Assembly (NCBI GenBank): GCA_028752905.1 | Contig: JAQNBH010000013.1 | Span: 15,588,867 to 15,652,866, forward strand | Direction of reading: 5' to 3' | Length of the DNA: 64,000 nt | Origin: Cladorhizidae sp. MBARI D1340-BT2 | Lineage: Eukaryota; Porifera; Demospongiae; Poecilosclerida; Cladorhizidae | Shown: positions 10,686 to 21,161 of the stretch, one piece after another | Layout: the number at the start of each line of letters is the position of its first letter | Numbering within the stretch: the first letter of the stretch is position 1 | Position numbers and translations under genes: made by a program | The notes under the pieces: model-generated | What the model was told of the DNA's origin: nothing | The model's database searches: none | The model's input: the letters and a program-made list of their open reading frames with translations, nothing else

Positions 10686-10894
10686 CGGAAAAAAATTTGG
10701 GCCCAAAAGGGTTCATAATAAATTATGTCTGGAGTTTGAGTTTCAAGTTTCAGAGCAAGTGAATACTTGCATCAGAAGATATAGCCTTTTATACAGTGCA
10801 TTATTATTCTATTTCATTTCATTTCACTTCACATTGGAAGAGGTTCTCTCCCAGTCTTACCTGGCTACAATCGGGTGCAGTGTTGCCAGGTTTC

Positions 10895-10990
10895 TGTTGG
10901 CACTATATACCAAACTGCCTAAAAAATTGTACCAAACGCAGGAGAAATATACCAATTTTGCCCCATGTATATACCAAATATATACCAATT
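10895..10990 (+). repeat. hAT-B left subterminal ATACCAA repeats
   Basis: Four or five copies of TATACCAA/GTACCAA within 95 bases, all reading ACCAA on the plus strand. They are probable transposase-binding sites. Confidence 0.7.
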
Positions 10991-11112
10991 CACATTTATC
11001 GATCAAGATGAACTTTCTTATCTCATGCAGAAGCAACATAAGCAATGCATTAACTTGGTGGCTACATGTATGTGTGAATGTGATGGGAGTTATGTGAATA
11101 ATTGTCTCTCAC

Positions 11113-13125
11113 TTATTCAAAATCTTCAAACGGGAGGTCATCAGCTTGGTCATTGCTGTCACAGTACATCTCTGCAGTGTTAAACTTCTGCAACATATTC
11201 TCAGTAACAACAAAGTCTTTGCAGCACATTTTATGCATGATTAGGTGTGTACGAATCCGAATCAGAGCATCCAACATTTTTTAACTTAGCTTGTTTCTGT
11301 ACTTGGTCTTGATGCAAGTTACATGAGAAAACATTCTTTCAACAATAGCATTGCTAACAGGGGAGCATAGGCAAGTCAAAGCATACATCGCAAGTTCCTT
11401 GTAAGCATATTCATCAAGACCATTTTTGTACCTCAGAATTCCAGCCCAAAATTTGACACTATCAGTTGGCAATGTTCCTTCAAAGACTGGTTCTTCTCTC
11501 CATATCTGCAAAACTACTTTTCGATATTGAGATTCAATTTGGTTGACATTTGCTGTCAGCAAATGTTGAAGCGGAAGTTGAGACAATGGAATCCTTGCTG
11601 TTTGTGAGAGAACTACACTGGGAGACAAATAACTGAGTCCTCGGAAAATGGCAGTGCTTGCTGGAAGCCTTTGTTCAAGCTGAGTTAGCAAATCCTTGAG
11701 GAAATCTTGACATCGTAGCTTCATATTTGACACTGCAACTTCAAAGTCTTGTCTCTCTTTATTTTCTCTCACACAGCGTAGCAATTCACTGTGCAAGGAT
11801 GCTCCAAAATCCACCAAGGATAGAGCCAACTCATTTCCACGAATGTCGTAAAGTCTCTTCTTCAGTGACCGATGGTGCAAGTCAAGTTCCTTAACCATCT
11901 TCTCGGGATCTGCATTAGTTGACTGAAATAAAGCATTGACTTTCTCAAACTCCTGCACCACTGGCACCAAGAATACGAAGAAGAGAAAGTTGACATCATC
12001 TCGCAACATGTCCAAGATCTGCCTTCCTTTGTATCTGACTTCTTGTGTTCCTGACTGTGATGCACTCAAGAAGTAAACCTTCAACTCTTCCCAGTTAGCA
12101 AGAATGTTAGCAAGCACTCTACCTCTCACCAACCATCGGGTGGCTGACATCCTTTGAAAGGGTAACCCAGTTTGACGCCTTTGCTCATCCTGACTGTTCA
12201 GTTCTTGGAAGAGTCTCTTGTACTCTTCGCGGCGTAAGGTGCTCTTAGAAAACCAGGTTGGTATTTCTGCCAGGAGATAGCCAAGATGAGATGGCAACTT
12301 CTCGAAACTCTTCTGGACACATAAGGCCAGTGAATGACATATGCATCGGAATTGAACACAGTGTGGCGACTCTGCATGGATTCTTGACCAGACAGAGTTT
12401 TTTTCCCCAATCATATTGGCTGCTCCATCACTTCCAAAGCCAATGCACTTTGTCAGAGATAATCCAATCCCTGTCAGACAGTTTTTTAGTGCCTGAAACA
12501 AGACTTCTCCAGTGGCCTCGACAACTGAAATCAGGCCCACAAAGGCCGTTTCTATCTCTTCAGTTGTGCTAGAAAAGTACCTGATGCAAATGCACATGTT
12601 TTTAGCAATTGAAATGTCGGTTGCTTCATCTATTAAGACAGAAAAGTTCTTGCCTTGCACGTCCTGTATCAAGCGCTCTTTGAGGGCAGGTGCTATCACA
12701 TTTAAGATTAGCTTTGAACATTTGGTCCGATGAAGCTTAATATTTTCCATGACATTTCCTTTGGCATTTTTCTTGATCAATTCACTGAGATGGTCAATAA
12801 TGTTAATGGAGCAATGACAACAAACTGCAGCTGCAAGTTCCAATTCAATCCGCTTCAGATCTGTAGAGGCCTTAGTTGCCTTTGATGTATATAATGCCAT
12901 TTTTGAGGTTGATCCAGCTGCCTGAACTCGGTTCCTGTGCTCCTGGGTGGCTGCATGTTGGGCAAGAGCTGCTTTCCTTGGACTGACAAGTTTGTGACAC
13001 ATCTTGCAGTATGCATTGTCAGAGCCATCTGAAGCTTTGGACACCCAAGGAAAGTCCCTTTCCCAAACAGTCAGGTACTTTCTTGAACCTTCGTAGTAGG
13101 TTTTCCACTTGGATTTGGAGCTCAT
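11113..13125 (-). pseudogene. hAT-B transposase (BED finger + hAT catalytic domain), one premature stop
   Basis: The frame from ATG at 13125 is open for 614 residues. It begins with a BED-type zinc finger (YCKMC near residues 40-44, and H-x-x-T-x-E-H at about 57-63). It continues through the hAT RNase H-like core: FSVLIDEATDIS near 160, then GFGSDGAANMIG near 230, CICHSLALCVQKSFEKLP near 260, and SATRWLVRGRVL near 325. It closes with the C-terminal dimerisation region CSPVSNAIVERMFSHV near 595. At 11281 a TAA follows RNKLS, but the same frame continues as KMLDALIRIRTHLIMHKMCC to a stop at 11113, giving 669 sense codons in total. The continuation matches the normal end of the family (R-N-R-x-S-x-x-x-L-x-x-L-x-R-I-R), so one base change would explain the loss. 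Function: excision and integration of the element. The whole dimerisation helix follows the stop only in part, so residual activity cannot be excluded. Confidence 0.9.
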
Positions 13126-13254
13126 GGTTTCTTCTTAGGGAACCACAAAGTTAGATTCACTGTTCTGCTTGAAGTTGTCTCGAGTGCCAGACACTTCGAC
13201 TTCACCTCATGAGGTAAAGGGTCTCGCAGAGCGAGAATTATAGGTATGCTTGTG

Positions 13255-13365
13255 AGGCAAGTTGAAAAATACCAAATATATACCAAATGCCTAAAATATA
13301 CCAAGCCCCAAAAATATATACCAAGCCCTTCTGAAATATACCAAATTGACCCAATTTGGTATATA
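13255..13365 (+). repeat. hAT-B right subterminal ATACCAA repeats
   Basis: Five or six copies of ATACCAA or TATACCAAG before the right inverted repeat, mostly in the same plus-strand orientation as the left set, with one reversed copy (TTGGTATA). Confidence 0.7.
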
Positions 13366-13504
13366 AATATACCTGCTGGCAACACTGAATTCGGGCGGTC
13401 GGCGATGATCGCCTACCCAAAATACAGTTTTTATATATCATAAATGTTGCCAATTTCATGGAGACCCTTACCAGTCATTTGCGCAATTAATTGGTCAGGC
13501 AGGA

Positions 13505-13519
13505 GGGGGGGGGGGGGGG
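13505..13519 (+). repeat. Run of 15 G
   Basis: Homopolymer within the MULE, between hAT-B and the MULE gene. Confidence 0.95.
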
Positions 13520-13616
13520 TTTGTGCGCAACCGCTAAGCCAAACTTTTTATTTTATAGGTCACGTGTTTTTTAGTCAGTTCGCCAGAATCACTTGAAACG
13601 TTCACACTGTTGAGTT

Positions 13617-15270
13617 ATGGGGAAGAGAACAGAAAAGCATTTTAAACAGAAAGGCCAAGGATTCAAGAAGAGTGACGACTAGAAGAAGAAAGCCCTACAG
13701 GCGGCTGTTGTTGAGCCGTAGCCACGCCAGGCAAGTATTAATGTTTATCGCCATACTAAAAAGTTACTAGCTGTTTCCTTCCTTTGTTAGTGAGTCTCTT
13801 GGATCCTGTAGGTGGGGTAGCACCTTCTGTGAACCTTCACTTACCTTGCAATCAATTGAAAATGTCTGAAGAGAGGCCAATTCCATTGGTGACTATGACC
13901 AGTGACTATGACCAGGAAGAAGTTGGCTCTCATGGATCGTTCAGCTGCTTCTGTGGCTGTTGCTACTGGATCTATTGGCTCTACCTCTTTGGACTCGGGT
14001 GGTGTTGGAGAACTAGGTAAAGGTAATCGTATAATATATAATAAACTTAGATAAGCTTAGAGAGGTCATAGAAAGGTGTAATAAGTGTATTCAATGTGGT
14101 AACTGAGCTCCCTTGAAACTGAAGCCCGTAGGGCAGGCATGGTGTCTCATTTTTACTTTTTGTTCAAATTGTCGTAACAAAGACATCTCAAACCCTGTAT
14201 CTGTACATGCATTCTTTGAACATCCAGTCAGTACTGGGTGCTCGCATTGCTGGCATTAGTCATTCTGGTCTGGAAGACATCACTGCAGTCATGGATATGT
14301 TGCCCCCTCTTAGTTCCACTTTTTTTAAAAATATACTAGGTCAATAGGGAGTGACGCAAATGCAGTTAACAGAGTATTATGTTGGATGCAGCTCATAGGT
14401 TACATGATTTTGTTAGGGTTAGGCATGAAGACATCATTGATGTTAGTATTACTGTTGACTGCACATGGCTTAGACGGATCCACAAATCAAATTATGGCTT
14501 GGTTGCGGTGAAGTCTTGGGACACTGGAGAAGTTTTAGATTATTATCTTATGTCTAAGTTCTGTCAAGCTTGTGCGCGAAGACCTGAAGATGAAACAGAA
14601 GCAAGTTACACAGAATGGTTTGAGGGTCACAAGGTAAAAATTGTGACGCCAATTTTGAAGGCTCTTCGGGTTCTATGGAAGTTGTAGGAACACAAACTTT
14701 TTTAGCGTTCAGTGGAGAGACTGAAGCTTAGGTACACACACATAAATTAGTGATGGGTATACAAATGCACATAAACGGTTGTTGGAAGTCGAGCCTTACG
14801 GTCCTAGTGTCTTTGGGTGGTGCTAGGGGGGTTAGTCGTGTGTCTATAGTTAAAATGCAAACCTACTATAGGGGAGCAATTAGAAATAATAAGGACAACC
14901 TAGAGGGGATGATTCACGATGTGAAAGCGATTTTTTATCGCTGTTAGTCAACAATGGAACATCCCAACACGAGTATTGTCGTACAGGAGTTTTGAGTTGA
15001 TATAAGTTTAATCCAGCTTATGCTAAAGGTGAGGGTACCCCCAGTCCTATGATTCCTCTGGACAAGGCTATGTATGTTAGGAGGTTTTTGATAAATTAAT
15101 GTCCGAGTATCTTTTGTGCAAATGTTTAGGTGGTTATACACAGAACTAAAATGAGAGTTTAATTCTGTTGTGTTGAGTAGAGCGGGTAAGACTGAACATA
15201 TGAGTGCAACAAGTGTCAGGCTTGCCATCGAAAGGCAGCAGAGTTTCAATGGAGGGCGGAGCATTGTATG
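13617..15270 (+). pseudogene. MULE transposase (Mutator-like, metazoan type), decayed
   Basis: The start at 13617 gives MGKRTEKHFKQKGQGFKKSD, a basic N-terminus, then stops. Further on, SLNIQSVLGARIAGISHSGL and ITAVMDMLPPLSSTFF (about 14215-14330) match the N-terminal helical part of the family. The 102-residue open piece (14379-14687) holds the catalytic start with VSITVDCTWLRRIHKSNYGL and GEVLDYYLMSKFCQAC, in the family a D-G-T-W motif and a C-x-x-C after V-L-D-Y. After a frameshift come NFEGSSGSMEV, DGYTNAHKRLLEVEPYGPSV (14750-14815), YYRGAIRNNKDNL, and HPQHEYCRTGVLS with YKFNPAYAKG. NESL and MSATSVRLAIERQQSFNGG follow (15140-15255). At least four frameshifts and several stops are present. 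It is dead. Confidence 0.85.
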
Positions 15271-15597
15271 GTCCTGGCATGTGGGACCTGTAACATTTTT
15301 ATTTTGTTTATGTGTCTTTTACTTTCTATTGTCAAACAGAGATTTCAAACAGAGTTTACTGGAAGATACTTTTGTTTATGTGTATTTTTGTCAAGTTTAG
15401 GAATTACTGGAGGATGACTTTGGTTTGTGTCCTATTGTTTTTCAGGGATTACTGTAGGGTGTCGGAAGACATGTGTGGAGGGCGATGATGGATGGACCTG
15501 GGCATGGGAGCCCTGTAAATGATGACGTGTTTATGTTTGCTAATTCAATATTAGCAAAGCAACATAACAAGTCTGATGCTTCTGATGGGTCTTCAAT

Positions 15598-15607
15598 TTA
15601 TATGTAT

Positions 15608-15642
<35 letters not shown>

Positions 15643-15655
15643 ATAATAATTATAG
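15598..15655. repeat. (TA)n microsatellite
   Basis: TATATGTATG followed by a pure TA run and AATAAT. Confidence 0.9.
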
Positions 15656-16358
15656 TGTTGGTTTTCAGGTTGTAGTTAGGATGTAGGATACTGCTGTTGT
15701 TGAAAAAATTAAGGACTGAAAGTCAATTGGTTGCTTTCAACATTTTTTTTGTACACACACAATTCTAGTAAATGAGGTGATGTATTCTGGTGAAGCAGGG
15801 GGTGTTTCTGGCAGCTGTGATGTGATTACAAACTGCTTGGACTTCAAGGCTCAATATCTCGGAAGTGATTTTTGAAAAACCGTTCAAATCATAACTTTAA
15901 TATTTTTTATCCTTTCATAAAAAAAATTATATTATTTGAAAGCAAATTTTATATTCTACAACTTGCGTGAGCGTTTTTGTTTGATAGGATTACTATTAAA
16001 AAAATATCTATAGATGAAAATGTAACATGGTGTCATAAAGCTATGTTCAGAAAATGCAACAAAAATACTTATTTTCAAAATTTCAAGACGTGCAGTTTGT
16101 AGTACTCGTTATGATTGACTAATAGACCGAATAAGAGCCTCGCAAAGGTCGTTCTGCAACGTGGTTTACTTAACGGCTTACGGTGCGCACTGGAAGAGCC
16201 TATAATGAGCTAGGAAAAAATTATGGCAAAACAAAATAACAAAAGAGATCATTAGACTGCAAGCTATAATTTGATATATAAATCGGGAAACGAGTGAATG
16301 CGAGCAAAGATAATTATGGTACTAACTTTATATGAGACTATATACGCGATAGCAGCCC
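15656..16358. other. MULE 3' non-coding part
   Basis: No coding content. The stretch includes CTCAATATCTCGGAAGTGAT and A/T runs that look like the 3' region of a transposon gene, and it ends at CAGCCC. Confidence 0.4.
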
Positions 16359-16366
16359 TCTTTCAA

Positions 16367-16805
16367 TTGAGTTCATTTTTAAATGAAGCTAGATGGGAAA
16401 GATCACTTTCCCAGAAGAGCAGGTCACTTGGTGTCTCTTAAAAGTTAACTTGCTGTTGATATGAATGCATATGTGCTGGTAAAATCTTGAAAAGTTTGAT
16501 TCCAACTTGATTTTCATCAACAAATCGGCGACTAAACTCTGCAAGTGATCAACAAATTTCACAGTGTAATTACTTCTGTAATAATCAAGAGCAGTTGAAG
16601 CTGAATTGTTGGCTCTGGGTATTTGTCTGCCTACAAGTCTGGGCATACTCATTTCTTCACCAATAATTTCTGACTTGATTGGATTCTTCAAACCATTCTT
16701 TGTGCTCTATCACTATGTTTCCTCAATTTTTTTTTGGTATCCTTTATCATGCTATATGCTACTAAAACATCATTATCTCCCTTCTGCAATTTGACAGTCA
16801 TACCT
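16367..16805 (-). pseudogene. hAT-A transposase, middle piece
   Basis: Minus-strand reading gives LLKGMTVKLQKGDNDVLVA, IKDTKKKLRKHSDRAQ, a frameshift, then MPRLVGRQIPRANNSAS and ALDYYRSNYTVKFVDHLQSL. It continues in a shifted frame as LLFWESDLSHLASFKNEL. These are successive conserved segments of ZMYM1-like hAT transposases (T-V-K-L-Q, P-R-x-x-x-R-Q, Y-Y-R, F-x-D-H-L). The upstream partner ends at 18654 (WDKDIKVNAESLYSLIRKSQ) and the downstream partner starts at 10663. The gaps are exactly the hAT-C and MULE insertions. Confidence 0.8.
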
Positions 16806-16817
16806 TTAAGCAATTTT

Positions 16818-18653
16818 CATACTTGCCAACTTTCCATAAGTTAATTGCGAATTTGGACCACGCCCCCTAAATAGCGTGCACCTTTCTCCCATTAATTTTA
16901 TACGCGATTTTTTTAATTTTTTTAAATTTTTTTAAATTTTTTTAAATTTTTTTACTAACCAGTTCATCTCATCATACAGCTGTAAGGTAGTATTCTCTGC
17001 AGATTTCTGGAAGAGGCGGTTGAATTGATCCATTGAGGGCAAGATAAGGGCAAGATAAAAGAACAACAGATCAGAGGATTCTCAAGCCTTGAAAGAATGC
17101 TACAGACCTTAGCTGTTTCAGCTTCCTCAAAGACAAGAAGAATGACTTCAAACCATCATACTGCCTGAGGTAATGATTCACACACTTCAGCAAGCTGAGC
17201 CATCGTGTCGGGCAATGCTTCAAAATCACCCCTGGCTCAGTGAAAAGTGAACACCATAGGATGACAAATTGCTGCTCTCTTGCTGCTATGGAAGTAGTAG
17301 AATATGTCGATGAAGAGCTGGTCAATGTTCACTGGGAGTACCTTCAAACCAGCTCTGACTGTTAATTAAATCAGTCAAATGGCAGGTGCAACCAACATCA
17401 TACAAAGTTAATCAGCTTCTGCACACCTGACCTCACTCCTTTCATAACATTGGTGGTATCAGACATGAAAGACACTGCATTGTCAAACCTGAGCCAATTC
17501 TTAGTCAGTGACTCCTTCAAGGCTTGAAACAAGTTGGTAGCTATATCAATGTTCACAACAGGCATATCCAAGAATCTCGTCCGTAACTTCACCTACCTGT
17601 GGATCGAGAAGCCTCAAAAGCATTATGCAAGACTTATACCTCTTGTCATGGGATTCATCAATCATCAAAGAGAATGGACCACTTGACATTGACTCCATAA
17701 CTCTCTGTGTGAAGTAAGGAGCAAGAGCTTTCTTCACTATGGCAGTGATTTTGGTGTGGGAACAGGATAATTTCTTTGCAATTTCAGAGTCTGGGAACAT
17801 CTTGCTGAAAAGCTTGGTGGCATGGTCACTAGACAGAAAGGATATGTTATGCTTAGCAACAAATGTAGCCCACCTGACCTCTGCTTCGATTACTTGATCA
17901 CTTCTCTGATGTTGGAAGAGAGAGGTGATTGGAATACTTGATAGCAGCACAGCCTTTGACATATCCTTATGTTTCTTGCTCTTGAGGTGAGATGTGACAT
18001 CATTAACCACCACTATGGGTAACACCAAAGTGGAATGCACACAGAGTACATCAGGCATACAAGTGACCTAAAATGAAGGTAAGACTAATGACATTACTAT
18101 TGCATTGAACACAAGCAGACACTACCCATTATGTTATTATTTACCCTGTATTTACTGTATTCCATGCTTACTTACTTTGTCAATCAATTTCATTATATAT
18201 ATATATTTTATATCTTTGAAACTCTTGCCTATCCCGTGAAATTCTTTGATCCATTTATTGTCAAAATGGCATTCTCTCCTCTGCTTATTTGCTACACTAG
18301 CAATTTTGCTGAGATTGCAATAAGCAATTATCAGATAACGTTTTTAGAAGTTTCATGTGAGTGCCGGCGGCACCTCCAATCGAAACAAGGTCAAATGTTG
18401 TTTCGCATACCCGCTGGAGCCGTTTATTGTTTATCTGAAGTTTTTCTCTGCTAAAAAGTGTCCTGTTTTTGTTGCTTTACGAGTGTTAGACTAAACTAAA
18501 CAAGCTTGAGACTGCAGTGGCCATCTAAGCGAGTGGAAGCGCAAGGTGCACATAGCTGTAAATTCTGGGACATTTCCTGGACAAGGACACCACCGGGACA
18601 AGGCTCAAAATTCCGGGACTGTCCCGGCCATTCCGGGACGGTTGGCAACTCTG
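16818..18653 (-). mobile_element. hAT-C: hAT element inserted in hAT-A
   Basis: The ends CATACTTGCCAAC (16818-16830) and GTTGGCAACTCTG (18641-18653) are inverted over 10-11 of 13 bases and resemble the hAT-B ends. The right subterminal part has repeated CCGGGAC words (18590-18640). The flanks AATTTTCA and AATATTTCA resemble a diverged 8-9-base target duplication. The element is 1.84 kb, short for a hAT with a whole transposase, so it has lost sequence. It interrupts hAT-A between MVVKY and LLKGMTVKLQ. Confidence 0.75.
16935..18058 (-). pseudogene. hAT-C transposase, truncated and frameshifted
   Basis: Reading from 18058 down: a degenerate N-terminal zinc-finger piece (VNDVTSHLKSKKHKDMSKAV), then EAEVRWATFVAKHNISFLSS, DHATKLFSKMFPDSEIAKKL, and FSLMIDESHDKRYKSCIMLL with the hAT D-E-S/T strand. 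After frameshifts come FDNAVSFMSDTTNVMKGVRS, CTCHLTDL, ILKHCPTRWLSLLKCVNHYL (the T-R-W motif) and LSCPYLALNGSIQPPLPEIC. The C-terminal dimerisation domain is absent. It belongs to the BED/ZNF862- or C17orf113-like hAT group and is clearly different from hAT-A. Confidence 0.85.
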
Positions 18654-20480
18654 AATATTTCACAACCATAATGCATTGTGATTTTCTGATCAATGAATAA
18701 AGGCTCTCAGCATTGACTTTGATATCTTTATCCCAGTTCAATTTTTCACTTGTGGGATCATTAAGTTCACAAAAGCTAATTCAGGAAAAAGATGAGGAGA
18801 ACAAATACTCCGAAAGCAAATATTGAGATACTTGTACATCTCTAGAAATGTTTCAAAGCAAGAGTGTCTTTCCACCCATCGAGTTTTACACAAGCCAGTT
18901 AAATGCTTCTTCTTTGTACTTGCACACTGTACTTCTAACACTAGTTCCAAGAATTTTTGCCTCTTAGGTGAATTATTGAAAAAATGAAAGCAAGAATTTA
19001 TCACGTCAATCATGTTTCTTACCTCAGGAATTTTGCAATACTACTCAAATTAAGAAAATGACTTCGACAATGAGTGTAAACAGCTAGTGGTGCTGATTCA
19101 CGAATGTGACCTTGAACATCTGAAATATTTGAAGAGATTGCTGAAGCACCATCATAAGCATGACCTCTGGCTTTTGATAAATCAATATTGTGAGTGCTCA
19201 GACTATCTTTTATTGCATCACAAATTGCCAATCCTGTTGTTCGCGTAAGATATGAAAAATCAAAGAAAACTTCTTGTATTGAAGGTTGTGCTGGTATTTT
19301 ATCGTCCCAAGACACAAAACGTAAACAAAGAGACAAAATTTCTTTATTGTAATGGCTTTCAGTGACTTCATCTCCCATAATCCCATAATTGAGAAGAAAG
19401 TTGTTTTTTTTCTTTTCGAGACGTGATCTCTTCACGGATAATATCACCAATAATTGAAATGACCGGATTTTGTATTGTTTTTGACAAATCCATAGCATTC
19501 TTTTTCCCACACTGAAGATGATTCCGAAGATCATCATCATATATAGTCTCTGCGCAAAGCTGAACAAGTGCAGTAAAGTTGCCAATCTATCACAATGGCC
19601 CTGCAAAGCAACATTCTATGTCCCACAATAGAGTACAGCTTTCGCCACAGACAAAAGAACCTTGTTCTGACAAAACATGTTGAATTTTAGCTTCTGGATT
19701 CTGGATTCTGAAACATGGAGATCAAAGCTTGTACACGAGCTTCAGAATCTCGATAATATTTCAAAGACTCATGGTTTGAAGCTTTTACTTTAAGACCTCC
19801 AGTTTTTTGGAGATTTGTAAAAGGTATGGTAACAAGTGTTCCACTTATAGCTTGACCCTTTGGCGGGGGAAATAGAATGCAAAATTTGCAGAGCCCACCT
19901 TCGCAACTGGGCTATATGCTATATAGGTGTTGAGCCAAGACAATTGAAAAACTCATGTTTTTCTGTCCCTTTTACCCACAACTTGACTAATGACGTCATC
20001 TTTCTTGGGATAATAGTAATTCTTGAGATAATTGTACATATCTTAGGGACTGAGCTCATTATGCTTTACACTACCACACAATAAAGCACCAACATCAAAT
20101 ACTGAAACGCCCATTGAGGAATCCGGTGGTAATATGTCTGTCAGAATTAGAGGGCTCCCCTAAACTTGCCACATCCATTGGACTTTTCATATGGACTGAT
20201 CGAAGGATCCAGAATCAAATTCAAATGACATCAAAGCTTCTTCAGAATTGCCTAAATTGAAAAAATAATGGTGCCCCACATTGAATATAGAAAAATCAAA
20301 TATAGAAACTGACTCTCTTGTGATCTTTTGAAGCTTACGTGGAGGTGACTGACTAGTGTCATAATCTGATTCAGAGTCTGATGAAGCATTTGACTTAGGA
20401 ATACACTTTCTTGTTGACCACCTAACATAAAATAGGTCATGCTTAAACTGGCATATACTAGACCATAGCTATAAGCCATT
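18654..20480 (-). pseudogene. hAT-A transposase, N-terminal and central piece
   Basis: Starting near 20480: an acidic, Ser-rich N-terminus (NASSDSESDYDTSQSPPRKL), then DILPPDSSMGVSVFDVGALL. Next is a TTF-type zinc-finger-like region, PSCEGGLCKFCILFPPPKGQ and KASNHESLKYYRDSEARVQA (19900-19720), then ALQGHCDRL (about 19600). The catalytic region follows, with IPAQPSIQEVFFDFSYLTRT, ARGHAYDGASAISSNISDVQ and AVYTHCRSHFLNLSSIAKFL (19350-19020), then LCKTRWVERHSCFETFLEMY (18890) and LNWDKDIKVNAESLYSLIRK (18740-18690). Stops and frameshifts are frequent. Segment order and motifs match ZMYM1-like hAT transposases. Confidence 0.85.
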
Positions 20481-20824
20481 ACCTTTCAAAAAAGAAGTAA
20501 TTTTGGGACAGTTTGGTTCCCTTCTTCCTCATTTCTTGGTGCTCATTTTTTGTGTGTGCTACTAGTCTCCTCTTCACTGTTCTATGTGTTGTCACCTTGC
20601 TCATGTGATAAGCAATATGACTGATTACCTATACCTAATTACAAACACATTGTGGTGTAAGTTCATTTTCAAGGAAGTGTTGATTGTGTCCATTTTAAAA
20701 TGTAGCACGTGCATAGTACAATGAACTACCAGTTACCTAATTCTTGAGTGAAAAAGTGGGGTCCGGACCCCCAGGACCCCTTCCCTGGATCTGCCCATGG
20801 TAACAAGCTTCCTTTATACCAGGG

Positions 20825-21072
20825 TTGGAAGTTGCAGTGCTGGAATAACCTTATAGAACAGGTTGGAACTTGTCTATAGTGCTGGAACAACCTTATAGAA
20901 CAGGCTGGAACTTGCATTATAAAACAGGTTGAAACTGGAAGAACCACGCTTTTGACTAGAGTAAGATCTTACAGTGCTGGAACAACCTTATACAGCAGGT
21001 TGGAACTAGTAGTTCTGGAACAACCTTCCTTTAGACTAGAGTTAGAATTTGCATTATTGGAACAACCATCAA
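20825..21072. repeat. Minisatellite, GGAACAACCTTATAGAACAG units
   Basis: Five to seven imperfect copies of CTGGAACAACCTTATAGAAC followed by AGGTTGGAACTT, with spacing of about 35-60 bases, directly right of the hAT-A terminus. Confidence 0.8.
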
Positions 21073-21102
21073 AGAGAGAAATTTTGATTTATGGCAGCTC
21101 AC

Positions 21103-21161
21103 CTCAGAAATGCATTCCTTCGCATCAGTGAAGTTGCTCAGCTCCTTGTCCATTTGGTCAA
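21103..21161 (-). CDS. Candidate small exon, unrecognised
   Basis: On the minus strand a pyrimidine-rich acceptor (TCCTTCTGTTATTTTGTAG) precedes 59 bases open as DQMDKELSNFTDAKECISE, and a consensus donor GTGAGC follows. A second possible exon lies upstream on the same strand, ending at GTAAGC (21243-21248), and a Kozak-like AAAATGTCTG occurs near 21430. I do not recognise the product and cannot join the pieces without stops, so this is only a candidate. It could be a gene fragment carried by a transposon. Confidence 0.25.

Larger units (their letters stand above)
10878..13387 (-). mobile_element. hAT-B: nearly intact hAT transposon
   Basis: Terminal inverted repeats are CAGTGTTGCCAG (10878-10889) and CTGGCAACACTG (13376-13387), 12 of 12 bases matching. 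The flanks ATCGGGTG on the left and AATTCGGG on the right look like a slightly diverged 8-base target duplication. The 2510-base element encodes one transposase on the minus strand (11113-13125). It sits inside the MULE, so it is younger than the MULE. Confidence 0.9.
10664..16358 (+). mobile_element. MULE (Mutator-like element), itself carrying hAT-B
   Basis: Its limits are inferred from the break in the hAT-A reading frame. On the left the hAT-A sequence stops at TCTTTAAG (10656-10663), then GGGCTG begins. On the right CAGCCC ends at 16358 and is followed by TCTTTCAA (16359-16366). That gives a 6-base terminal inverted match and an 8-base near-duplication (6 of 8 match), in line with the 8-10-base duplications of Mutator elements. 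Without hAT-B it would be about 3.2 kb. The transposase pseudogene lies at 13617-15270 on the plus strand. I see no long terminal repeat beyond GGGCTG. Confidence 0.65.
9921..20800 (-). mobile_element. hAT-A: ZMYM1-like hAT element carrying nested insertions
   Basis: The left end reads CAAGTGCTGATCTAGCCAAA followed by a G run. The right end, in reverse complement, reads CCATGGGCAGATCCAGGGAA followed by G-rich sequence. Both resemble the CAGTGGCGGATCTAG-type termini known for this hAT group. Between them the transposase gene runs on the minus strand in three pieces (18654-20480, 16367-16805, 10370-10663), separated by hAT-C and by the MULE. Removing the two insertions leaves about 3.3 kb, a normal size for an autonomous hAT. 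I did not find matching 8-bp target duplications at the outer ends, so those limits are approximate by tens of bases. Confidence 0.7.

Noticed and set aside
12258..12733. Plus-strand open frames of 73-104 residues within hAT-B
   Set aside because: Antisense shadows of the transposase frame.
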